DNA of 64,000 bases from Macropodus opercularis (Eukaryota > Chordata > Actinopteri > Anabantiformes > Osphronemidae): positions 7,024,001 to 7,088,000 of the forward strand of contig CM061098.1 of NCBI GenBank assembly GCA_030770545.1, given 5' to 3'. The notes beneath the pieces were generated by a model. The model saw only the letters and a program-made list of their open reading frames with translations. It was not told where the DNA came from and did not search any database. Shown piece after piece: positions 55,440-64,000 of this stretch. The number at the start of each line of letters is the position of its first letter. Position 1 is the first letter of the stretch. A program made the translations under genes and the position numbers.

Positions 55440-56146
55440 CTCTTGTTTTCGTACAAATTTATTCAGCATTTAAGAATAGAGGATGGTCTTAAAATATGTA
55501 GAAACGTCAGTTTAAATAAACATTTCGTTCAGGAAAATGAGTAAACATGACACTGTCAAAACCATCACAAAACAGAATATTTTACAAAAACAAAACATTT
55601 TTCACGTGACAAAACATCGGGTTCACAAGCTAAAAAGAAAAAAAAGAACATACTATAAATAAAACTTGCGTTTGCGACCCGCACAGTCTTAACATTTCAT
55701 TTTAACCTAAGTCACGAGGGGCAGAGGGGGAAAAATAAGACTACAAAATTTGGACACGGGCGAGACAACTGACATTCTACAAATTAGGTGTAAACATTTA
55801 TGAAGCAACTCCATCCAGCTTTTCTGAAATACACCAGCCTCTTCACGAGGCCACATGCCTTTTCATAGAGTGAAAATATGGCATTATTTAAAATATAGAA
55901 GTCCAATTCTTCTACAATTAAAGTTGATTGCTTATACTTGATAAAAGCCTCTTCGCAGCGCAGTTTACTCTGAAGGGCTCAGCGTTCGGTTTCAGTTTTC
56001 GATCCATTTAAAAGACTTCGTTTAAAATGGACAACCCAAGACGGAGGAAATGAGAACCGAACCGCTGAGCTGAGCTCTCTAGCAACCAAAATGTTCAAGT
56101 ATCCGAAGTACTTTTAAAAGTTTCAAGTCTTTGCTCTGCGTGGCTC
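55440..56146 (-). other. sox3: sox3 3' UTR
   Basis: AT-rich sequence follows the sox3 stop codon. The furthest clear poly(A) signal on the minus strand (AATAAA, 55463-55458) sets a plausible 3' end near 55.44 kb, giving a UTR of about 0.7 kb. The extent is inferred from that signal. Confidence 0.65.
55458..55463 (-). terminator. sox3: sox3 poly(A) signal AATAAA
   Basis: A canonical hexamer on the minus strand, about 690 nt after the stop codon. Confidence 0.6.
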
Positions 56147-57049
56147 TCAGATGTGAGTGAGAGGTAGCGTCCCATTGACGCCAGTCCCTGCGGTCTGATA
56201 ATGCGGATGGACGCTGTGTAGCCGGCTGCTCTGGAGGGAGGAATGCTCCGCGCTGTCCCCGCCGGGAGGCAGGTACATGCTTATCATATCCCTCAGGTCC
56301 CCCAAACACGCCCGCTGAGAGTGGGACGTAATAGCCGGCGGTGGTGAGCTCGGCTCCGTCTTGCACACGGATGCCATGGAGCTCAGCCCCATGGCGTTGG
56401 TGCTCTGCTGCGTGTACGCCGGAGACATGCTGTACGTGGACGCCGCGTTCATGTAGGTCTGCGCCGAGGACATCATCGGGTACTGGAGCCCCGCCATCTC
56501 GTACCTGTGCATCTGCTGGATCTGGGGGCTGTTCATGCTGTGATGCTGAGGGTAGGCCAACTGGTCCTGCATGAGGGAGTACGCACTGTTCGTCCATCCG
56601 TTCATGTGCGCGTAACCATCCATGCGCTGGCCCACAGACACGGAGTTGTTGACGGCGTTGGCTCCTGGCGCCAACAGTCCTCCGGGCAAAGAGTACTTGT
56701 CTTTCTTGAGCAAGGTCTTGGTCTTCCTGCGGGGACGGTATTTATAATCCGGATGCTCCTTCATGTGCATGGCGCGTAGACGCTTGGCCTCGTCGATGAA
56801 TGGTCTCTTTTCGGCGTCGGTCAGAAGTTTCCAGTCAGCGCCAAGCCGCTTGCTGATTTCAGAGTTGTGCATTTTGGGATTTTCTTGCGCCATCTTCCTC
56901 CGCTGTCCCCGGGACCAGACCATGAAAGCGTTCATCGGCCGCTTCACCCGCTCCTGGTCGCTGGCGCTGTTGTTCTTTGCGCCCGGCGCCGAGCCCGAGT
57001 TGGACTGCGGGAGCGGGGTCTTGATCTCGGTTTCCATCATGTTATACAT
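56147..57049 (-). CDS. sox3: SoxB1 transcription factor Sox3, complete single-exon gene
   Basis: Sox3 is a nuclear HMG-box activator that binds CATTGT-type sites and maintains neural progenitors; it also acts in pituitary, placode and gonad development (family knowledge). The frame of 300 codons runs from ATG to TGA without introns. MYNMMETEIK opens it, and the HMG box spans about residues 34-112, with the RPMNAFMVW motif (38-46) and basic nuclear-import clusters at both ends (VKRP... and YRPRRKTK). The SoxB1 extension LLKKDKYSLPGG follows. The C-terminal activation region includes SQRACLGDLRDMISMYLPPG and ends in VNGTLPLTHI. The RACLGDLRDMISMYLPPGGD block and PLTHI ending identify Sox3 rather than Sox2 (ending in PLSHM); the MYNMMETEIK start also argues against Sox1. 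Human SOX3 is longer (446 residues) because of an N-terminal extension and polyalanine tracts, both absent here. Confidence 0.98.
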   Translation of the reverse strand: MYNMMETEIKTPLPQSNSGSAPGAKNNSASDQERVKRPMNAFMVWSRGQRRKMAQENPKMHNSEISKRLGADWKLLTDAEKRPFIDEAKRLRAMHMKEHPDYKYRPRRKTKTLLKKDKYSLPGGLLAPGANAVNNSVSVGQRMDGYAHMNGWTNSAYSLMQDQLAYPQHHSMNSPQIQQMHRYEMAGLQYPMMSSAQTYMNAASTYSMSPAYTQQSTNAMGLSSMASVCKTEPSSPPPAITSHSQRACLGDLRDMISMYLPPGGDSAEHSSLQSSRLHSVHPHYQTAGTGVNGTLPLTHI

Positions 57050-57239
57050 TCAGGCGGCTTTTAGCGTTCACTCACAGGCACATAAAAAGTTCACAAAATA
57101 GCGCCGAAAGTGAAAGAGGTAGAGGTACTGACCAGGCTCATAAGAGGAGGGAAAAAGTTCTGCCCAAAGACGTAAATATGTCTGCAGGTACCTCTGGCGT
57201 TGGTCCGCTCAAAGCTGATCTGTCCCCCACGGCTCTGAA

Positions 57240-57345
57240 ACAGAAGTCTGTAAACTTGTTCACCAAGCTCATCTGTTAATAGGCCGGACCATGTGATGTA
57301 GATTGGCAGCGTGACAATCAGGAGCCGGCGACCAATCAGAGCGCA
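57240..57345 (-). promoter_or_regulatory. sox3: sox3 core promoter
   Basis: Reading the minus strand toward the gene, there is an inverted CCAAT box (57336-57332), a direct CCAAT box (57306-57302), an E-box CATGTG (57290-57295) and a TATTAA TATA-like box (57281-57276). Initiation would then be near 57250, giving a 5' UTR of about 200 nt. Paired CCAAT boxes bound by NF-Y fit what is reported for SOX3 promoters. The start site is inferred. Confidence 0.6.
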
Positions 57346-58150
57346 GCGCTCATATCCGCCGCGTAACCAACCGAATCACACAGAGCGGTGTGTTGTTTGG
57401 AGGAGGGGGTGTAAAGTTTTAAAACAGTAGCACAGCTCAACAACTGCTGCTGGAAAATATTAGATTTTATACTTTTAAATAGGAAAATGCAGCCGATTAA
57501 TTTGACTTTTGTTTTCTCAATTGGTGTCGTTTTCTGGAACAAATTGCACCAAAACATATTTAGATTTGTGAACATACAGCCCTCATTACAACAGAGTCAA
57601 GCATGTAACAGCACTTACATCCACGTAGGCTGTGTTTTATATAGAACAGGAATTAAACACTGAATTAAAACAAGAAATAAGTGTCTCCGAATAAGGCGGT
57701 TCCAGCAGAAAACATCCAAAATAAAAATGCTTCCAACGCCTTCATGAAACAAGGAGATATCAGAATAAAATCCGCTCCTGACAGAGATTAATTTTATTGT
57801 TTTATTGGCCACCAAATTTTACAAAACCTCTTTTACCTGCATCAAGTTTTGCTCCCACTTTTGTGCAGAGCTGTAAACACATTTTCAAATGGTTCTCAGA
57901 TTTTTCTCGGGGGTGGTTTGTACTTGTCTGTTCTGTAAAAAAGCGAACTTTTATTTAAATTTATTTAAGGAAAAACACCGAATGCTAAATCGTTAAAAAC
58001 GCCTCGATAATGTTAAAATGGGCAAATCTGATAAGTGTGCTGATTAAAAAAAATAAACATTGAGATTTAAAAAGCAAATGATGCGCCAAGGTAAAATCCC
58101 AGGTATGAAACCACCTAAAGGCAGCTCAGTATATATGAAATTAAAATAAA
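57346..58150. other. sox3 proximal upstream flank
   Basis: CpG content falls off and the sequence becomes AT-rich. No gene or repeat is seen. Confidence 0.5.
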
Positions 58151-58680
58151 GACACGTGATTTGGGTGTTTCTGCTGTTAAGGTGCCCACAAAAGAAAACT
58201 TTAATACATCAACGACCTCTTGTGGAGGGGACGGGCCATCTCCTCAGTCCCCGAGGAAAAGTTTGCTTGGAAACTCGTCTTGGCGAAGAGCTCGACGTTG
58301 TTCCTGTGGGAAAAGGCTTCTCTGTAAACCGACTGTTTGCTGAGCTGTTCTCTCTCAGCGGTGCTAATACTTAACGCGAGGGCCGCCGAGTGCTCGTCAT
58401 TTGCATGTGTCGCTTTACAAACGAGACGAAACGCCGCTTCTCCGCAGAAACCGACTGCGCCACAGGGCAAAGCTCACACCTGCTAATGGCGAGGAGTCAA
58501 TCGCCCATCGAAAACGGCGATTAGCAGCTCAGTATCTACGTGAGCTCTGCGGGACCCCGCTGGTATGTGCATATGGGAGCGTTTCGCCTCCCGCAGCTTT
58601 ACAGCATTTTAAAATGCAGCCCCTGTGGCCTCCAGCATCTATACACGCAGGCAGCTCGTCCACCTGAGAGGAGCATACAC
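58150..58680. promoter_or_regulatory. CpG-rich upstream element, candidate sox3 enhancer
   Basis: An isolated CpG-richer block about 1 kb upstream of the sox3 start. It holds a perfect octamer ATTTGCAT (58399-58406), an E-box CACCTG next to a TAAT core (about 58478-58487), and a 7-bp inverted repeat AATCGCC/GGCGATT (58499-58505 and 58516-58522). Open frames of up to 89 codons on both strands match no protein family. Confidence 0.4.
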
Positions 58681-58890
58681 TGATTTAAAAAAAAAAAATA
58701 GTTATCATTAATTTGTTTCACATAAGTTGTGTATTTTTAGGTACTGGATTAAACTGATTCCTTATTAAATCATCAAGCACATGATGACATCAGTGACTTA
58801 CTGTAGCTCTTCTTTCTCGCAACAAATATATATTGTAAATGTAACAAAACAGTGACAAACTAAACTGTTACAGAAATGTATATTATATCA

Positions 58891-58921
<31 letters not shown>

Positions 58922-58922
58922 T
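58891..58922. repeat. (ATT)n microsatellite
   Basis: An uninterrupted trinucleotide run of about ten units. Confidence 0.95.
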
Positions 58923-59164
58923 CAGCAGGAAATGGCAAAACTGTGGCTGAAAACGGGCCCAACAAGTTCTAATGGCGTCGGTGCGTTTTAAATGTCAGTG
59001 TACAGCTTAAAGAATAATTAACGACCCGTATGCTTTAAGGCAGAGTCTCTAACCCAGACGTGTAGCTGGAGTAAATCAACTGAAAAGAGACATCACTTCG
59101 GAAATTTAATTTCCACGTTCAATGGGGCGTCACAAACCCAGCAAGAGCAATAAAACTAACGTCC

Positions 59165-59183
59165 AATTAGTAGTCGACTAATT
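59165..59183. promoter_or_regulatory. Palindromic pair of homeodomain cores
   Basis: AATTAGT (59165-59171) and ACTAATT (59177-59183) form a perfect inverted repeat around 5 nt, the layout of a cooperative paired-class homeodomain dimer site. Binding is inferred. Confidence 0.45.
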
Positions 59184-60059
59184 CACGGGGACTGGTTATT
59201 TGTTTATCTGGGCAGATCTCAATACTGATCCGCTTGTAATCTTCTTATGGAAATTGGCCGGTAGGAAAGAGAGGTAGCGGGGGAAGAGAAAAGCACCAGG
59301 AGTAACCTGGAGTTGGGTAATGAGGGCCTCTGTGCAGCTAATTTCCTAATTAAGGAGCAGAGGACCACCAGCACAGCCTGCTCCGATTCAGACTCAACAA
59401 GCCTGACGGCGCAGAGGGGCTCTCAGGACAACACTGAGCGATGGGAAATGTGTCTGTGTCCTGGTGGCACAATACAAGCTGCAAGAATACAAGCATCCAG
59501 ATATTAAGATTTCAAAAAATATTGCGCATTGGCTTCAGAGCATATTGGTGTGTCACAACAAAGAAAAACACAACTATATGTGTAAATAATTAGTTTAAAC
59601 TGGACTTTAATGTTGTCAGGTTGTTGAATAAAGGTTTGGTGAATGACAGCTCCAATTAGGAGTTTTATGTTGGAAAATAAAGCACAGTGTTCGTTGTGTT
59701 TGCAAACTGATTAAGTGCACTTAATTGGCGTTAATCATATTTATAAAAGGTCATCACTTGCTGTCAGAGCGTTCACGTCGCGCAGTTTCAATTCACGGCG
59801 GACAAAACGCGCTCAACTTGAATGTGACACGACAAGACGCGGTTGCTGCGTGTCTGCCGCAGAAAACAGCCAAACAATAATAGCTGGCAATTTATTGTTA
59901 TTGCCGTTTTATCTTTATAGTCGGCGTTTACAGCTTTTATGATTTGATGACTCCTGAAATTTATTTTTTTTCTTTTATAATCGAAAATCGCATTTTAAAC
60001 TCACAATGAATATGTTTTCATAAAACCCCACGACCCCCAGAATCAATAACTTTTTTTTG

Positions 60060-60240
60060 TTTCAGCTCAGTGACTGTGGACGAGGCCTTTGAGAAACGGT
60101 AATTAATAAAGAATGGGTTTTCAATTACAGCCACAATGGAGACTGTCTCATTAAGATTTGCATGATTTTTGGACCAGGAATGCAAATGAAGATGCAATTT
60201 CCACACGGTCTGCTGTTCCCATTGTGTCGGCGTGAATGGT
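60060..60240. promoter_or_regulatory. Candidate sox3 enhancer: SOX-POU-POU-SOX motif cluster
   Basis: Within 180 bp the sequence has a TCF-like CCTTTGAG (60086-60093), TAATTAATAAAG, a SOX core ACAATGG (60133-60139), an octamer ATTTGCAT (60156-60163), a second octamer in the opposite direction ATGCAAAT (60180-60187), and an inverted SOX core CCATTGT (60219-60225). SOX and POU proteins act jointly on SoxB1 enhancers in vertebrates, so autoregulation is plausible. The target is inferred from distance (about 2.9 kb upstream of sox3). Confidence 0.5.
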
Positions 60241-62500
60241 TGCGTCCTCCCAGTTCAACGCAGGTAAAATAATATTCACGGGTCATTTAAGGCAATAAAA
60301 GTGCTGCTATTATCACCTCTTTATTTCACAAAGCTCGGCTACTACTCCTCCTGGTAATTTGACTTATTTGACCCATGCGAGATGTCGCTGACAAAATACA
60401 ATTGAAAGAAATAAAAGTGTTTAAAGTCCGTGTGAAACCAGGAGTCAGGGCTGAAGCGCATTTTCACAGACGGACCTTTGGTTTTTTTTAAATCTTCAAA
60501 TTAATGACACGTTTTGCGTCTTTAATTTTTCATAAACACGCGAGTCTCATATACGTGAATTTTAGGGTGTGTTTCTTCACGGAAGCGGGAGAAAAGAGGT
60601 TCCTTGCGTTCTGTGAAAGGCGTTTCGATTCTTGAGAATAAAAATGAAGGCATGAATTAGCAACAGGTAATTTACTCAACAGAACTTAGTGATGAAGTCT
60701 GAAAAGCTTAAATCTGGGAGGAATTAATCTAGTTTAAAATGAAACTTTGTGGAAAATTGTGTCTGCATTAATTATGATGTATTTTGCATCTTATGCAGGA
60801 ATGTATTTGTTTCCACCAAAACTGTACATTTGTATTGAATGACTGATAAAGGAATAGTGAGGTTGGTTTGACTATATGATGTTCAGAGTCTGGTGGTTTG
60901 AATTGTGTGTTCATTAGCTTCTAACACAGTGGAGGATATGGGAGTTAGCTCCATTAGGCCAGGGGACGTCAGTGGAAGTGCAGCTGGGAGCCCTGACGTC
61001 CCCCAGGTTGTTCCACCATACGAGCTTCAGAGACAACATGGATGAAGCAGGTAGATTAGTCAACTTACGTGTTGAGATCCAGCCCAAGGGTCGTCTGAGG
61101 CTGGGGAGGCATCTGGGTTCGGTCGCTGCAACCTTTAAAAGAACCAAAACACACGCTCTTAGGAAGGATGCGTTGATTTTCAGGAGCGCTGTGAAGTGTC
61201 GCGAGTCTGTCAGTAGGACTTTGGGCTAATGGAGGATGCTCCGTTCTTGCCCCCACTGTAGCAGAGTAATGTGTGTTTTCACTGAGGTGGTTGGGGAGTG
61301 AGGCTCCGGAGGGACTGTTCAACGCTGGGGAGTTTGAGCGTCTTACTTATTGACCTCAGCTTGTAAAACAACATGCAAAGAGCTGTTGCGTCCTGTAGCT
61401 GTGTGCGAAGAATGCTCCAAACTTTGGCCTCTCTTTCTCCCGAGCAGGCCAAGCATGTCTTCCCTCATTATGTTCTCGTGTGAGCCGGGCCAAGGCTGCT
61501 GACACGGACCCAGTGTAATCTCTTTAACCTGCCACTGTCATGAGCAGACAAGGCGTGACCACCCAACACTGCTCCGTCTCACTTAGCCAAGGGAATAGTT
61601 TTTCACTCCAGCGCCCTCTCACCCTGTGCGGCTGTAGCTACTTATCGTTTAGGGATGCACCTTTCACATTCTCGCATTTGATCAAATACGCTTGACACAT
61701 GAGTGCGTGCAACACTGTGCACACACACACACCCGAGGTTAATCACTGTTACAAGACCACTTAATATAATCATGTGCAGCAGCAGCAGCAGGCAGATGAA
61801 AATTCACACACTTACTGACTCCTGGAGTTACCATAATTGACACAAGCTGCTTTTTTTTTTTTTGCTGTGATTACTGGCTAATGAAGCTAACAGTAAATGA
61901 AATTAAATCACAGGAGAGGACATCAGTGGAGTCATTTTAAATGAATACACAATGATTATTAGCTCCTCTAAGTCATTTCGTAGACAAAGGCTCCTCGCGT
62001 TTACTTAGCAGATTAGGTGAAACACATATTAAAATATTTGGTATATGATGCGTTAAATGAAAACTAAAATACCAAATTACTGTAAATGATATAGTCCCAT
62101 CCATTGAAAGCTAATTTCCATTCAGTTTAAATTAGGTGAAAATTTTCAATAAATATAGTTTTGCTTCTGAGTCGGTGGCTGAGGCGGATTAAGCCCTGTA
62201 GTGCGCAACATGATCACTGCTGTGTTTGCTCTGGAACAAAGTCGCCTGACTCAACTTCCTCAGATAAAGCAGCTCACACTTGAACCTCTAATCTGTGCAA
62301 TCTTCATTTATCCTATAGAGACATCATATTACATCTCATTTGCTCGTTTCAAGAGGTTGCTACACAATAGATTTCAGAGCATTATGAGACACACTGAATA
62401 AAAGCAACTGCTGTACATGTGCAACACAAAGAGAAGGCTGTTTGAATTGGGCCTCCAGATGTTTCCTCTTTCTTTTTTTTTGCTCCGGCGTTAAAGTTAC
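60241..62500. other. Distal upstream flank of sox3
   Basis: No gene is recognised; short open frames near 60.9-61.3 kb occur on both strands without family features. Notable are an 11-bp inverted repeat with CRE-like cores (60962-61003), a T tract (about 61851-61863), a CAG5 tract near 61777-61791 and a 9-bp inverted repeat (62036-62077). Confidence 0.45.
60962..61003. repeat. 11-bp perfect inverted repeat with GACGTCA cores
   Basis: GGGGACGTCAG (60962-60972) and CTGACGTCCCC (60993-61003) are exact complements across a 20-nt spacer. Each arm holds a 7-of-8 match to the CREB/ATF site TGACGTCA. Confidence 0.85.
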
Positions 62501-62819
62501 GATAGTGTGTCAGCAAACACCTGCCTGTCTGTGAATGGCATTATCAAGCACCTCGATACGATGAGCGCTTTAAATACCGTTATTGCTTGACTGGCTAATT
62601 ACAGCACTCATTATTTTCCATGTATCTTTTGAATCATTGCCATGTTCAGTTTTTTTGCAAAAACAATGAAAACTTTCTCAGTTTTTTGTTTGGAAGAAAG
62701 TGCTGAACCGTCACTTTTTGCTGTGCACCATGCCCAAGCAAGCAGCCCTCTTTTGTTTTAGCCATAATTGAGATCCCACTAATCTGGTCTCTTTTAAAAA
62801 ATGAAACAGTCTCTTTGTC

Positions 62820-63300
62820 AAGCCTTCATTAGCTTAAGATAATATTGTGAGAATGCACAATTAATTTGCAGTGTAACTTTAATTAATTAAATAAGCCCAA
62901 TTTTGTAATATGATTAATACCACCAAGTTGTTATCTGTGTTTGGCTCCAAAATGAATATGTAACAGCGATACGGTGCTGAGCATTAATTGCGAAAACGGA
63001 GAGTTTTAAGAACCCCAAACTAGGTTAGGTAATTATAAGAGATGATTTATTAAATCTTAAATCAAGAAACAAACAAGCAAAAATGGATATATAAATCATC
63101 AGCACCATTATGCATAATCTGGCTGTGATTTGGGAGAAAATGATAAATCTTTGTTGCGCGCCAAGCACTTGATAAAGCAGATAGTGGTCATAAATTTAGT
63201 CCCAGTCAAGGTCTCATTAAAAGAGGCATAATTTAATTAAGAGTTAGCAATCGCCCTCTAAATATATTAATTACCTTGAGCATGATGAGATGAGTGTGTC
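62820..63300. promoter_or_regulatory. AT-rich homeodomain/POU motif cluster, candidate distal enhancer
   Basis: TAAT-type cores are dense (62860-62891, 62911-62918, 62983-62990, 63230-63240, 63266-63273). They include a 14-bp palindrome TTTAATTAATTAAA (62878-62891) and a 12-bp palindrome ATTATGCATAAT (63107-63118) of POU type. The surrounding sequence is non-repetitive and has no coding signal, resembling deeply conserved noncoding elements. Confidence 0.4.
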
Positions 63301-64000
63301 GATTACTGCGTATTTCATTAGAGGAAGTCTTCTGGGAGAAGAGCAAACTAAGGTGGGAAGCTGGCGGTGTTGACAAGATAATGGATGGGCTGGCCTGAGA
63401 TGAGTTTGGTCACCTTGCCTTGGGTTGAGCTCAGAGAGGTGACGCAGAGGATAACGTACAGCTCTCAAGACGGACGACTGGGCCGGAAATATTTAGGCCT
63501 TTCGGGTCATTTAGTCTTGGGATGTTGAACTTGACTAGATGTCATGAGTTAAAACATTTGGTGTGTGTGAAATTTGTTTATTTACGACAAATACAATTTT
63601 AGAACTAAGTGTGATGAAATTATTATCTAGTGATCTAGGGACTTTTTTTTCATAAAATCTTTTTTTCTCCAAATACTTTTAAGTTAAAAAAAAAAAGCAG
63701 TACAATAATTTCTGCTTAATTCTAAACATATTATAATTGCTAAGATGAATGTTAGCACCTCTCAGATCAATCTTGTGCAGAACTAATTTCCACTTATATT
63801 GATTTTTGCAACTATTAAAGGGCCTGGATGTGTCTCCTATTTGTACACTCGCACACACAGAGCGAAAGGGAGCAGAGGCGACGGCTCATTGCCCCACAGA
63901 CTGATATGTCAGTGAAACAGACGCGATGTTGTCACTGCACTGCAGCGATTTCCAGCCTCGCTCCTCTCCCGGCTGACAGCGCGACAAAGAGTCTAAGCTT
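63301..64000. other. Right edge of window, no gene recognised
   Basis: Mixed sequence with T-rich and A-rich runs (63640-63710). No exon, repeat array or other feature can be supported. Confidence 0.5.

Larger units (their letters stand above)
58681..60059. other. Upstream flank with ATT repeat and homeodomain palindrome
   Basis: Contains the ATT microsatellite at 58891-58922 and, near 59130-59290, a non-repetitive stretch with inverted TAAT-type cores (59165-59183) and a FOX-like TGTTTAT. No gene is recognised. Confidence 0.45.

Noticed and set aside
56079..56597. 172-codon minus-strand open frame overlapping sox3
   Set aside because: It is an alternative-frame shadow of the GC-rich sox3 coding sequence and has no domain of its own.
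60914..61322. Open frames on both strands near the CRE-like inverted repeat
   Set aside because: Neither strand gives a recognisable domain, and simultaneous opening on both strands argues for chance.
61777..61791. CAG repeat tract as a coding glutamine run
   Set aside because: Only five units and not inside any supported exon.
1..64000. CRISPR arrays, operons, phage or defence systems
   Set aside because: The sequence is vertebrate nuclear DNA with spliced genes; no regularly spaced repeats or bacterial-style gene clusters are present.

Overview
The window looks like nuclear DNA from a ray-finned fish, most likely a spiny-rayed teleost. It has spliced genes with GT..AG introns, CA/TG microsatellites, a decayed fish-type Tc1/mariner transposon, and a Sox3 protein of the short teleost form without the alanine tracts of mammalian SOX3. 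This placement rests on recognising the families, not on a database search.

Two protein genes can be supported, both on the minus strand. The left quarter (1 to about 16.6 kb) is the 5' part of atp11c, a P4-ATPase (phospholipid flippase). Its first five coding exons lie at 16074-16051, 6396-6277, 4890-4801, 1537-1457 and 634-527. All five join in phase 0 and encode the first 141 residues, up to just past the second membrane segment; the rest of the gene lies beyond position 1. The start codon lies in a CpG-rich promoter region (about 15.7-16.6 kb) with a good match to the ZNF143/Staf site at 16602-16620. At 56147-57049 is sox3, a complete single-exon SoxB1 transcription factor of 300 residues. 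Its 3' UTR and poly(A) signal lie to the left, and a TATA-like/CCAAT promoter lies to the right.

The rest is noncoding. About 39 kb (16.6-55.4 kb) separates atp11c from the sox3 3' end, and 6.7 kb (57.3-64 kb) lies upstream of sox3. I recognise no other coding exon in these stretches. They hold simple repeats, one Tc1/mariner relic (about 51.88-52.36 kb), several inverted repeats, and AT-rich blocks dense in homeodomain, POU-octamer, SOX and TCF/LEF core motifs. These blocks resemble the conserved noncoding enhancers expected around a developmental regulator. The best candidate is at 60.06-60.24 kb, about 2.9 kb upstream of sox3, where two perfect octamers are flanked by two SOX sites and a TCF-like site.

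The two genes are not known to share a pathway. Their adjacency is informative because human SOX1/ATP11A, SOX2/ATP11B and SOX3/ATP11C are each linked, so the window carries one copy of an old vertebrate paralogous block. I found no evidence of a new enzymatic or defence system. What merits follow-up is regulatory sequence and splicing context.
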